A stretch of DNA of 64,000 nt. Source: Cladorrhinum sp. PSN259 (taxonomy: Eukaryota; Ascomycota; Sordariomycetes; Sordariales; Podosporaceae). Position 1 is the first letter of the stretch. Every line of letters begins with the position of its first letter. Of the stretch, positions 10,824 through 21,500 are shown piece after piece. The position numbers were made by a program, and so were the translations under genes. A model generated the notes under the pieces. That model ran no database searches. It saw nothing but the letters and a program-made list of their open reading frames with translations, and was not told the DNA's origin. The DNA lies in NCBI GenBank assembly GCA_033725935.1, contig MU867079.1, forward strand, positions 288,366 to 352,365, given 5' to 3'.

Positions 10824-11202
10824 CGTCAAGTCACTTTCAAAACTACTCTAATCACTCTACCCCAAGACTTTATTGGATTCTACATAAGCTCAAGAACACG
10901 GGTTTCGTGTGTGTTTGGCCATGACATATCAAAGGCAAGACTCGTCTCCGAAGTTTTTGATTATAAAAACAAATCAAGTCATGTTGTATATACAATCTTT
11001 ATCACACCTTCATATATATACACCACCAGAAAATCTTTCTGTGATCGAGCCAAGAAAAAAAAAACTCCATGCATTCAATTTTAGCCAGTCCCCCTCCCCA
11101 ACCTTTTACCTCCCTACCATACGTATCCCCGAATTATATACATACAATCTATGCCCTTCCCTTCCCCTTTCTTTGACCCTTATATCCTACACCACCAAAG
11201 AA

Positions 11203-14200
11203 CTAAGGCAAAACCTGCCTGACCCTAGCCTCCTCAGTCCCACCCTTCGTAACCACAACCTCAAATCCCATTCCCCCCTTACCCTTCCTCTTCTTATTCC
11301 GTCCGCTATCACCATACTGCTCGTCAAACTTCCTAATCGCTTTAAGCGAGTCCATATCCTCACTAATACTGGCACTGATCTCCTTCAACCCCTTCTCAAA
11401 GTGTTTCCTCGTGAGCACTCTCCTCTCGGGGAACACATATTCGACTGCTTTCCCGGACTCAGGGTCAACATTCTCCGGATCAGCCTCAAACGCCTCCTTG
11501 ACTCTCACTTCCTCCCTGACAGCTTCCATGGCCGCCGAGACGCAGAGATTCTTGAGGTCAGAACCAGAGTATAACTCCGTTTCAGCCGCGAGTTGCTCCA
11601 AAGAAACGTCATCTGCTAGTGTTTCATCTCTAAGCATCACGCCCACGATCTTTTCTCTTTCAGTCTTGAGCGGTAGATCGACCAGAATTTTTCTGGGTAG
11701 CCGACGGAGGACGGCTTCGTCAAGATCGAACGGCCGGTTAGTAGCAACCATAATAAACGCCCTCATGTCGCTCAGCCCGTCCCACTCCCTCAGAAACTGC
11801 GTAATGGTCTCCCTGTGTCCCGTCCTCCCGGGGCTATTGTGTCTAGCCCCCAAAAGAGCATCAGCCTCATCCAGAAAAATAACGCAGGGAGCCAGTTTTC
11901 TTGCGAGCGAAAACAGCGCCCTGACATTCTTCTCCGACTGCCCCAACCACATATCATTGATCGAAGCAGCAGAAACCTCAAGCATGCTCGCTCCAGATTC
12001 CTTGGCGACTGCCTTGGCCAGCAATGTCTTTCCCGTTCCGGGCGGGCCATAAAGCAAGCAACCCGGGATGCGCTCAGTCTTGAGCACACCATACGAAAAA
12101 GCATCTGGCCTGATCAGGCTCAACGAGGTCAAACCGATTAACGACTCTTTTGTTTCCTGAGGAACAATAATGTCGTTAAAAGTCGTGTGGATATCCTGAG
12201 CATTGATCAGACCCGACAGCAACTTCTTTTCGTGCTGATCGTACTCCTTTTCTGCTGCACTTCCAGAAAGGTTCGCTGCAGGGGAAGAACCGCCGCCACC
12301 TTCTTCTTCACCTGGTGAAGTAAAGAATGAAGACATGGAAGGCCTCGTCCTTTGAGTGAACAGGGGGGAGAAGTATGGCGGCCTGGCGTTCGGATAAGCT
12401 CTAGACAGGTTCTTATTCCTGTCCTTCATGAATTCCAGAGCGTATCTCAGATGACCCAGAGTAAACTTTTGATACCTTGGCGTTCGGCTACCGACAATTA
12501 CAGACGCAAGCCGATACACCCATTGAACGTCGTAGAGAGTACTCGAGAGCGCCTCTATGAGATGATCATACTTGCCTCTCGACAACGGATTACCCGTATT
12601 CTCAGCCCGTATTTGTTCAGAGAAGGTGATCTCAATCTCGGGCCCCAACATTGCCTGGAGCATATCCTTGATGTTGTCGATGTTCTGGTAAAGATTATCT
12701 GTCTTCTCCATCCAGCCCTCGCTCTCCGGCTCAGACGAGTGGAAAGGTATAACATGGGTTCCATCTCTCGCCATCTCAACGAGCTGCTCTCGCATCTGAT
12801 ACGAGTTCACACCGCCCGACGAAGACCCAACCAGAACGACCCTCCTCCCATTCTGCCACATCCGATCGATGATCATCTTAAACTTGTTGATGATCATAGG
12901 CTTCAGCGAGCTGATCTCAATATAGTCGTGAATGTGAATGATCAAATCCCTTGGCGGTCCTCCAACGCTGTTCGCGTTCCTCTTCGCATCCGCAGCCGAG
13001 ATCAACGCATTGATCGCGTTTGTAATCTTGAGCTCCTCCCACCGTCCCTCTGATGGATTACCCGTCATGCTATCCTTTGGTGACAAGTACGATCTTAGCC
13101 TTGACGGCAACGTCAGAGTCACCAGCCCAACCTCGTGCTCCCCATCATCTCCGCCCATTCTAGGGGCTGCCCGCCCGTTCATCTCAGCGGCCGCATAACC
13201 GAGCATACCCAAGGAGCCCCTTCCCCAGTACAGATTCTGCCCAAAGTATTTCCCAAGCAGCCTTGCCAGCGTCTGAGAATCCAAATGAACCACATCGGCC
13301 TTCATATCCGTCGCCACATCATCGACTACCGAGTTCGCAACACTGGGTCCCTTTCTATTCAACACCGACAGCACCGTAACCGGCCTCCTCGAATCAACTC
13401 TTGCGCTCGTCCCATGCGCCGGCGGCGGAGCAGCCAACAACTGCGTCCTCAACGCCGCCAAGAGTTCCACGCAGACTGAATACTCCGGGTCAACCCTGTT
13501 CGCCAACGGACTAGCATGCACCGCTCCGGTCCCACCTGCCCGTCCGTCAAACCCGGTATCATCTGCCCGGACATTCGCCAACCACCTCTGCGCCTCGCCT
13601 GACAATCCTTCATCCGACCACCAGGTTAACCTCGGTATATGCTCTTCAAGCTCAGCGTGATGTTTCCGCAGCATCTCCAAGTCATTCGGGTCGGCATCGG
13701 GAGTATGTACTAGCGCTAGTGCCTGCAAGAACGCATAATGGTGGACGGCACGGAATCTTCTGATCAACTTTTCTAGCACCTGAGGCTTTAGGCCCTCGGG
13801 CGAGGATGTCTGTAAACGCTCAGTCCATGCTTCGAGGTCGATCGGCGTTATTGATGCCTCGTCGAGCTGGGCGTCGAGAAGTTCTAGAACCTTCCCTCGG
13901 TCTTCCTCAGATAACGGGAAAAGTAAAGTCTCTAGACTGCCGATCGGACGGGACTCGTATAGAGAGACGTTTTGGTTGACGAACCATGGCGGGAGACGTA
14001 GGGATGGGACTTCTTCGGTTCGTGAACGGGAGGCGGTACCTGTTGCGCTTACTCGGAGACGGCCTGATGTTGGCCTTTCGGCAGTTGGTGCTGAGCCATT
14101 GGTGTGGCTTGTATTGCTTCGAAGTTTGTCTTTTTTTGCTGCTGTATCGGCTAGCTGCTGTTCGGATGGCGGTGATGCATTTTTGGTCTCTGGAGGAGAA

Positions 14201-14496
14201 TCGTTGTTCTTTGCCTCTGGCGGCGGCGGTGGTGGTGCTTCGGTAGCAGGAGGAGGAGGAGGTGGGGGAGGGGTAGCTTGTTCCTCCTTGTTGGTATTCT
14301 CGGCTTTCTTCTCCTCGGCAGGGGCAGGGTTGGAATCGTCGGTGCGTCCCCTAGCAGGCAAAGAGGTGTGAAAGTTGCGACTACTGGGAACGCTTGTTGA
14401 AGCTACGGATACGCGGACGCGGGGCAGATGCTGCAGTCGACCATAACGCGGCTTCGCTGCTGATGACAGGAGGGCCCTGGCCCCGGCGACAGGCAT
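11203..14496 (-). CDS. mitochondrial AAA+ ATPase (Msp1/ATAD-like C-terminal AAA domain)
   Basis: A 1097-aa intronless protein. The first 45 or so residues are Arg/Ser/Ala-rich with RNFHTSLPARG, a likely mitochondrial presequence. A low-complexity Pro/Glu/Ala linker follows (about 50-130). The long middle region, unrecognised as a domain, includes DVVHLDSQTLARLLG and other family blocks. A single AAA domain is near the C terminus. Walker A, GPPGTGKT, is at about residues 816-823. Walker B, CVIFLDEADALL, is near 870-880, and sensor/arginine-finger segments are MVATNRPFDLDEAVLRRLPRK. These resemble the Msp1/ATAD1/spastin group, which extract or remodel membrane and other proteins. Fungi have a conserved large mitochondrial protein of this build whose exact substrate I cannot name. 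Upstream and divergent lie tRNA-Trp and KGD1. Confidence 0.85.
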   Translation of the reverse strand: MPVAGARALLSSAAKPRYGRLQHLPRVRVSVASTSVPSSRNFHTSLPARGRTDDSNPAPAEEKKAENTNKEEQATPPPPPPPPATEAPPPPPPEAKNNDSPPETKNASPPSEQQLADTAAKKDKLRSNTSHTNGSAPTAERPTSGRLRVSATGTASRSRTEEVPSLRLPPWFVNQNVSLYESRPIGSLETLLFPLSEEDRGKVLELLDAQLDEASITPIDLEAWTERLQTSSPEGLKPQVLEKLIRRFRAVHHYAFLQALALVHTPDADPNDLEMLRKHHAELEEHIPRLTWWSDEGLSGEAQRWLANVRADDTGFDGRAGGTGAVHASPLANRVDPEYSVCVELLAALRTQLLAAPPPAHGTSARVDSRRPVTVLSVLNRKGPSVANSVVDDVATDMKADVVHLDSQTLARLLGKYFGQNLYWGRGSLGMLGYAAAEMNGRAAPRMGGDDGEHEVGLVTLTLPSRLRSYLSPKDSMTGNPSEGRWEELKITNAINALISAADAKRNANSVGGPPRDLIIHIHDYIEISSLKPMIINKFKMIIDRMWQNGRRVVLVGSSSGGVNSYQMREQLVEMARDGTHVIPFHSSEPESEGWMEKTDNLYQNIDNIKDMLQAMLGPEIEITFSEQIRAENTGNPLSRGKYDHLIEALSSTLYDVQWVYRLASVIVGSRTPRYQKFTLGHLRYALEFMKDRNKNLSRAYPNARPPYFSPLFTQRTRPSMSSFFTSPGEEEGGGGSSPAANLSGSAAEKEYDQHEKKLLSGLINAQDIHTTFNDIIVPQETKESLIGLTSLSLIRPDAFSYGVLKTERIPGCLLYGPPGTGKTLLAKAVAKESGASMLEVSAASINDMWLGQSEKNVRALFSLARKLAPCVIFLDEADALLGARHNSPGRTGHRETITQFLREWDGLSDMRAFIMVATNRPFDLDEAVLRRLPRKILVDLPLKTEREKIVGVMLRDETLADDVSLEQLAAETELYSGSDLKNLCVSAAMEAVREEVRVKEAFEADPENVDPESGKAVEYVFPERRVLTRKHFEKGLKEISASISEDMDSLKAIRKFDEQYGDSGRNKKRKGKGGMGFEVVVTKGGTEEARVRQVLP

Positions 14497-14791
14497 TGGA
14501 AAGAAAAGGCCAAAGAGAAATAAAATATCAATTAGGTCTCCAGATGGTCATGCGCCTGGAATCCGTTTCCACTTGATTACCTGAGTAAAGACTGTGGGAA
14601 AAGCGGTTACAGTATCGTCACAGTTGCACGTTTGTGCATCCTGCCTAAGAAACAGTGGAAAGCAGCTCACTGAAAGTGCTTTGTCAAATTTGGCCGCCGC
14701 GAACCGAGCTGAAATCTCTTGGCAACGGTGGGGCAAGTGAGTGTCATTTTCCGCTCATGGAGAGCAATTCCGGGGTCATTACACATCAATT

Positions 14792-14863
14792 GGCCTCGTG
14801 GCGCAACGGTAGCGCGTTCGACTCCAGATCGAAAGGTTATCCGTTCAAATCGGGTCGGGGTCA
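14792..14863 (+). tRNA. tRNA-Trp (anticodon CCA), intronless
   Basis: A 72-nt cloverleaf. The acceptor arms GGCCTCG and CGGGGTC pair over 7 bp with G-U at positions 2 and 5. The D arm is GCGC...GCGC. The anticodon stem TTCGA/TCGAA carries loop CTCCAGA, giving anticodon CCA. The T arm ATCCG/CGGGT carries loop TTCAAAT, the B box. The discriminator is A and no CCA end is encoded. A TTTT pol III stop signal lies at 14874-14877. The sequence closely follows the eukaryotic tRNA-Trp pattern, and no intron interrupts the anticodon loop. Confidence 0.95.
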
Positions 14864-14873
14864 TAAGATATTC

Positions 14874-14890
14874 TTTTGTTATTCCTTTTT
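14874..14890 (+). terminator. RNA polymerase III terminator of tRNA-Trp
   Basis: TTTT at 14874-14877 is 11 nt after the mature tRNA end, with a second T5 run at 14886-14890 as backup. T4 or longer is the standard pol III stop. Confidence 0.7.
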
Positions 14891-15703
14891 GTTTAGATTT
14901 TGAGAGTTCTCATGACAGATTCTGAAGGGTTCAAGACCCTCGAGGTTCAGCATAGTCTACTTGGAAGACTAAATGAAGGTTGAGAAACCAGTTTTCCTTC
15001 TATTACCCAGCTTGTGCCCTTCCTTTTATATATCTCCTACATCTCGGGCATTCTACTTCCTCTTCATTCAGCGAGGTATCGACAGCTTATATCTAATAGT
15101 CTAATCCTTTCTTGTTGCTGTATTCGATTACCGTTGGAAAGGAACTCTAGGCCGAGGTGCAGTTCATAGATGACTGCTCCGTTCCCCAAGCCGGTCGCTT
15201 TCCCCAAGTATGATGCCCAGATGTAACAAAGCTATAACCTTGAACATAGTCTTCAGCAACAAGCCACATCTAGATATATACGCCATGAAACTAAACTGCT
15301 TTCAGAATAGCGATTCGTAATGTGGAAAGTATTTCGAGAACAGTAGAAAACGGAGTTCTTCCATCCTTCAGTTGTTCAGTTACCAGACTTTACACTGCTG
15401 TCAGCTTAAATGTTCAGCAGAGCCTCAGCCATATCAAAGGGCCGGCTGGATATAAAAACGTCAATTTAAAGCATGATTGTAATCAGAATAGGCCTATCTT
15501 GAAAAAAGACAAACAACAGATATACAGTAAGAGATGTTCTATTCGTAAATCAGACCCTGGTTTCAACCAATTGACGGCCTGTAATTGACAGTGGTAAGCC
15601 TTGAATGATTGATCCCAGACAGTCGTCAAATGCCAAGCCACACGGACAAACCTAAAATAAGAATGTAAGGCCCCCTACCTCCCGGAGCTGTGCCGCCCCC
15701 GCT

Positions 15704-15758
15704 CCGTGCCTTCCTCGCATGTAGTCAAAACACCGGGCCCCGGACTCGGAAGGCACGG
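15704..15758. repeat. GC-rich inverted repeat with 11-bp perfect arms
   Basis: CCGTGCCTTCC at 15704-15714 is the exact reverse complement of GGAAGGCACGG at 15748-15758. The 33-nt loop holds a further near-palindrome, CCGGGCCCCGG, at 15733-15743. It stands out as a GC-rich block in AT-rich surroundings. Confidence 0.8.
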
Positions 15759-16831
15759 CGGATCCCAGTTGCTAGCAATTATGTATTAAAGGTTAATCTG
15801 GTGAGTTTGATGAGTCGTGACGAGATCAGGTATTTCGAATTGCGGAATGCTCGGAGAGGATAGAGAAAACTTGGAAGAAGTGTACCGCTCTTCCCGGTAA
15901 TTGACTGTAATTTTCGATTGGTTTTTTCACACAGAAAACAGATCGAGATTTCAGACAATTCCATGCCACATTGGATGATGCATCGGCAACAAGCGGGCTG
16001 CAACAGAAACATGCAGATTCGACAAAAAAAATGACGCTCGGGTCGGTTTGTCCCGGCATACCATGGGTTTAATATATTTTCTTATCTCGCAGCATTCTCA
16101 GTGCATCTTTCAGAAATTCTTCATCTCAGGAGAACCTGAATTGCTTCATTTTAGCAGATGAATGAATGATGACCCTATGACTAGCGGCGAATGTGGTAAA
16201 AAATTCGGCAGCTCTGGTGACCCAAAATTACGGAAACAATTGCTGTCAGAGGTTGGCTTCCGCCATACTTCCGCCCAACCGTGGGCTTGGCCACATGAGC
16301 AGCGGCGCGGCATCAGCAGAGCTTCTGGTTGGTGCATCGAACCCGGGGCAGGGATCGTCAATTGCAGCTCACTGCCCCCCCTGGCACCGCTGTTTGCGAG
16401 AATTGCCGTCATCGCCCTCCGGCTCCAGCGTGTTTTTGTAGAGGGTCCCAGCAGCTGGGTGCCAGGTTCCGGGGCTTCATGTAAAACAGACGACTCAACT
16501 TTTTCATGTTCAGGTTCTTTTCTTGTCTTGTTTTGCAATACCTAGATCATTGATCACCAACATCCCCCCTCCCCAAGTGTCCCCCCAATACCGGGCACAC
16601 ACAAAAAAAAGACTTACTCCGCCGCTCTTTAGCAGACGATTTTCCCGGATTTCGATTTCCATCAAGAGGTCGTCGTAGCGACAACCACACATAGCCGATT
16701 TCCGATTTTCTCGAGGCGATAAGGCTCTTATACGCAAACCCACATATCCCTCAACCTCCATCCTACCTCACACCTACACCCTACAACCTCAACGCATCGC
16801 CCCCCGAAAGACCCCTTAGAAACCGGCCGAG

Positions 16832-19800
16832 ATGCTGCGCACCTCAATCCGGGCGCTGCAAGGCGCGGCGTCGTCATCGTCACGATGCTTCTCGACCGCC
16901 TCCGTCACCGCGAGGGCCAGCCTCAAGCTCTCCTCCCGCCGTCCCCTCGCCGTCGCCGCCCAGAGGCGATTCGAGAGCGCTCTCCACAACCCACCTGACC
17001 CGAGCGACAACTTCCTCTCCGGCAACACTGCCAACTACATCGATGAGATGTACCTCGAGTGGAAGAAGGATCCCCAGAGCGTCCATGTGTCATGGCAGGT
17101 CTACTTCAAGAACATGGAGAGCGGCGACATGCCCATCTCCCAGGCCTTCACCCCTCCCCCTTCCCTGGTGCCCAACTCGCACGGCATTGTTGGCCTTGCC
17201 GCTGGCGCCGGCGTTGGCATTGGCGAGGGCGCCGACGTCACCAACCATCTCAAGGTTCAGCTTCTCGTCCGCGCATACCAGGCCCGCGGTCACCACAAGT
17301 CCAGGATCGACCCCCTCGGCATCCGTAATGCTAACAAGAGCGGTTTTGGCAACATCAAACCCAAGGAGCTCGAGCTCAGCTTCTACCAGTTCACTGAGAA
17401 GGACCTCGACTCCGAGTACACCCTGGGCCCTGGTATTCTGCCCCGCTTTAGACGTGACGGCCGTGAGAAGATGACCCTCCGCGAGATTGTTGATGCCTGC
17501 GAGAAGACCTACTGCGGATCGTACGGTGTCGAGTTCATCCACATTCCCGACAGAGAAAAGTGTGACTGGCTCCGTGAGCGCCTCGAGGTTCCCCAGCCCT
17601 TCAAGTATTCGATCGACGAGAAGCGCCGCATCCTGGACCGCCTCATCTGGTCTTCCAGCTTCGAGGCTTTTCTCTCTACCAAGTACCCCAACGACAAGAG
17701 ATTCGGCCTTGAGGGTTGCGAGACCCTTGTGCCCGGTATGAAAGCCCTGATCGACCGCAGCGTCGACTATGGCGTCAAGGATATTGTCATTGGTATGCCC
17801 CATCGTGGCCGTCTCAACGTTCTCTCCAACGTCGTCCGCAAGCCCAACGAGTCAATCTTCAGCGAGTTCGCCGGAACTGCCGGCGGCGAGGAGGAGGGCT
17901 CCGGCGACGTCAAGTACCATTTGGGTATGAACTTTGAGCGCCCCACTCCCTCCGGAAAGCGCGTCCAGCTCTCCCTGGTTGCCAACCCCTCCCATCTTGA
18001 GGCTGAGGACCCTGTCGTCCTCGGCAAGGTCCGTGCCATCCAGCACTACAACAACGATGAGATCGCCCACAAGAGCGCCATGCCCGTTATCCTCCACGGT
18101 GACGCCGCCATTGCCGGCCAGGGTGTCGTCTACGAGTGCTTGGGCTTCCACTCTCTCCCGGCCTTCTCTACCGGTGGTGCCATCCACCTAGTTGTCAACA
18201 ACCAGATTGGTTTCACCACTGATCCCCGCTTCTCCCGCTCCACCGCCTACTGCACTGACATCGCCAAGGCCATTGACGCCCCTGTCTTCCACGTCAACGC
18301 TGACGACGTCGAGGCTGTCAACTTCGTCTGCCAGCTTGCCGCTGACTGGCGTGCCGAGTTCAAGCAGGACGTTGTTATCGACCTTGTCTGCTACCGCAAG
18401 TACGGCCACAATGAGACCGATCAGCCCTCTTTCACTCAGCCCCTCATGTACAAGCGCATCCAGGAGAAGACCCCCCAGATCGACATCTACGTTGAGCAGC
18501 TTCTCAAGGAGGGTACCTTCACCAAGGAGGACGTTGAGGAGCACAAGCAGTGGGTGTGGGGCATGCTCGAGGAGAGCTTCGCCAAGTCCAAGGACTACCA
18601 GCCTACCTCCAAGGAGTGGACGACTTCGGCCTGGAACGGCTTCAAGTCTCCCAAGGAGTTGGCTACTGAGGTCCTTCCCCACAACCCTACCGGTGTCGAC
18701 CAGAAGACTCTCGAGCACATTGCCACCGTTATCGGCAGTGCTCCCGAGGGCTTCAACGTCCACCGCAACCTGAAGCGCATTCTCTCCGGCCGCACCAAGT
18801 CGGTCGTTGAGGGTAAGAACATTGACTGGTCGACTGCCGAGGCTCTTGCTTTCGGCTCTCTCGTCACTGAGGGTCGTCACGTCCGTATCTCCGGTCAGGA
18901 TGTTGAGCGTGGTACATTCTCTCAGCGCCACGCTGTATTCCACGACCAGGAGACTGAGGACATCTACACTCCTCTCCAGCACGTCAGCAAGGATCAGGGC
19001 AAGTTTGTCATCTCCAACTCTTCCCTGTCCGAGTATGGTGCGCTCGGCTTCGAGTATGGCTACTCCCTTACCGACCCCAACGCCTTCGTCATGTGGGAGG
19101 CCCAGTTCGGTGATTTCGCCAACAACGCTCAGTGCATCATTGATCAGTTCATCGCCTCTGGCGAGACCAAGTGGATGCAGCGCACCGGTCTCGTTATGTC
19201 TCTTCCTCACGGTTACGATGGTCAGGGTCCCGAGCACTCTTCTGGCCGTCTTGAACGCTTCTTGCAGCTTTGCAACGAAGATCCTCGCATCTTCCCTTCT
19301 GCTGAGAAGCTGAACCGCCAGCATCAGGATTCCAACATGCAGGTCGCTTACATGACTTCTCCTGCCAACCTATTCCACATTCTCCGTCGCCAGATGAACC
19401 GGCAATTCCGGAAGCGTAAGTGGATAATTTTCTTAGCAGCCAATATTCTAGGATGACCCTTGCTAACTGTTGATTCCAGCCTTGATCCTCTTCTTCTCCA
19501 AGTCTCTTCTCCGCCACCCTATTGCCCGCTCCAACATTGAGGAGTTCGTTGGCGATTCTCAGTTCCAGTGGATCATTGAGGACCCTGCTCACTCTGCCGG
19601 TGAGATCAAGGCTAAGGAGGAGATTGACCGTGTCATTCTCTGCACTGGTCAGGTTTATGCCGCCTTGACCAAGTACCGCGCCGACAATAATATTGACAAT
19701 GTTGCTATTACCCGCATTGAGCAGCTTCACCCCTTCCCATGGGAGCAGTTGAGGGATAACCTCGACTCTTACCCCAACGCCAAGACTATCGTCTGGGCTC

Positions 19801-20021
19801 AGGAGGAACCCCTCAACGCTGGCGCCTGGAGCTACACTCAGCCCAGAATTGAGACTCTGTTGAATAACACTGTCAACCATGACAGGAAGCACGTCATGTA
19901 TGCTGGTCGCGACCCTAGCGCTTCGGTCGCTACTGGTTTGAAGAGAAATCATACCAAGGAGGAGCAGGAGTTGTTGAAAGAGGCTTTTGATGTTGTGCAG
20001 GATAAGTTGAAGGGAGAGTAA
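16832..20021 (+). CDS. KGD1: 2-oxoglutarate dehydrogenase E1 component, mitochondrial
   Basis: Thiamine-diphosphate-dependent E1 of the 2-oxoglutarate dehydrogenase complex in the TCA cycle. It decarboxylates 2-oxoglutarate and passes succinyl to E2. The exons are 16832-19415 and 19480-20021, giving 3126 nt and 1041 aa, a normal eukaryotic length. The first 45 residues form a Ser/Arg/Ala-rich presequence. NFLSGNTANYIDEMY is the conserved N-terminal motif. GMPHRGRLNVLSNV and the later HGDAAIAGQGVVYE belong to the ThDP-binding transketolase fold. SLPHGYDGQGPEHSSGR is the classic motif of the second half. The 64-nt intron splits codon C|CC (KP|LILFFSK) and removes a frame that would otherwise end at 19456. 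Codon use is strongly biased, as for ATP2. A diverged fragment of this gene occurs at 51428-51519. Confidence 0.97.
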
Positions 20022-21500
20022 ATTTACTCGTCTAAAAAAGGAGAGGTGGATCATTAGGGGGATTGTACAATTATTGAAACTTTGAAAGTAATAGATGTTT
20101 TATCAGGGCATGGAATTGGTTAAAAGGGGGGGGACAAAGGCTGAGGGGATCATCAAATGGGGGGAGGGGAATAATGACATTTTTATTTTTATTATCCTTT
20201 TTTTGGGTGCCTTTTTTCCTTTGTCACTCACTCAGTTCTTCTCATGATATCATAGCAAAAAACTTTGCTTTTTGGATTTATTACTAGTATTTTTCAATAA
20301 TTATTTGAGCGTGTAGAAAAAGAAAGGGGGTGTTGTGGTGGTAGTAATCTTTTCGGGGAGGGGAAGGAGGAGAGATATGTATTGTATTGTCTTGATGAAA
20401 TCTAGGATGAGGAGGATTCCCGTCACGACTATAATACTCGTATCAAAAGAAGTTTTGAACTGTGCTTGGAAGATTCTTAAACTAAGAGATTTGAGAGCTT
20501 CCGATGGTTAGATTTAGCTGTCACTACCGTGACTTGCATGAGTAGATGACTTGTAGTTTCTTATGCACAAATTTTAATTACCTTTTTTTCAAATCGCAAT
20601 TTTTTTAAAAACCAAAAAATTTGAACTATATCCCACTAGCTTAGCTCAGCTCAGCTCAGCGCAGTGCTATTTCGTATAGATAAAATGATGATAACGATAA
20701 TTAGATAAACTTGGGATCTTGCATTGTGTTATGCCACGCTTCTTCATTCTTTTTTCTTTATTTATTTCTTTCTTTCTCTCCTTCTGTTTTAGAAACTCAT
20801 CGTTTTTAATCCAAGATTAACCATAAACCTTCCATTTCGACAACAAAACATCTAGATATACCCCCATAACCTACCTATATAATGCCAATATTTGTATCTT
20901 TTAATTTAAAACTATAATCAGAGAGAGAGAGTAGTGTGTGTGTGTGTGTGTGTGTGTGATATGAGGGAAGTAAATAATACAAGAACTTTAAATATAATAT
21001 AAAACCAATCTTAATGAAAACCAGATATCAGGCAACCCCCTTTCCCCCTTCCCTTCCCTCCTTTCCCTTCCTACTTATTCCCAAGTAAAGAGCTACAGAC
21101 CAGTTTAATACATACAAAACTTAAAATACCCCTTCCGACCTACTTTTTAAGCTTCTTTTTATTTTATTTTATATTTCTGCTTTTTAGATTCTTGCCAAAA
21201 TGCTTGCTTACTGTAGCCAATACAACTGTAGACTTATAAACCCCAAAAATTACAAAGAAAACTCTTCCCCCCCTTCCCCATATACCAATAATGCTATACA
21301 CTAATTATACTGAATAAAAGAAGATTTCCTGCCCCCCCCCCCCAAACAACAAACCTTCTGAACTTCCCACTCTACTCATATTCTAGCTTTCACTTACAGA
21401 ACCCGGACCCCCTCACTCACCCCTTTCACTTTCAGCCTTTTAGTAAGTAGGTCCATTACTCACCATAAATTCAAAGCAGCAGAAACCATCCAAGTTTTTT
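20022..21500. other. convergent intergenic region, KGD1 / GUT2
   Basis: AT-rich and without any open frame of interest. It contains a GT microsatellite at 20934-20958, four GCTCA units near 20643-20661 and a C12 run at 21332-21343. It should include both 3' UTRs. Confidence 0.6.
20934..20958. repeat. GT dinucleotide microsatellite
   Basis: Twelve GT units, directly after a short GA run. A simple repeat in convergent intergenic DNA. Confidence 0.9.

Larger units (their letters stand above)
10207..11202. other. convergent intergenic region, ORC5 / AAA ATPase
   Basis: No gene is seen. The interval is AT-rich. It holds TTTAGG-type short repeats at about 10591-10612, a pure purine tract at 10756-10823 and several homopolymeric T runs. 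It should contain both 3' UTRs. Confidence 0.6.
14497..16831. other. intergenic region between AAA ATPase and KGD1, containing tRNA-Trp
   Basis: Apart from the tRNA at 14792-14863 and an inverted repeat at 15704-15758, no gene is convincing. Overlapping open frames at 16146-16545 on both strands are short and unconserved. The right end is the KGD1 promoter: it has a CCAAT box at 16585-16589 and an A/C-rich leader close to the start codon. Confidence 0.5.

Noticed and set aside
14925..14950. possible second tRNA T-arm (GGTTCAAGACC) after tRNA-Trp
   Set aside because: No A box, acceptor stem or anticodon arm could be paired around it.
16146..16545. overlapping 127- and 130-codon frames on both strands before KGD1
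   Set aside because: Both strands are open in the same GC-richer patch, which points to composition. Neither has a known motif, and the position suits the KGD1 upstream region.
18188..19324. 378-codon minus-strand open frame across KGD1
   Set aside because: It is antisense to a conserved, highly biased coding exon. Such biased codon use commonly leaves the opposite strand open, and the translation is a Leu/Val/Gly-rich string with no domain.
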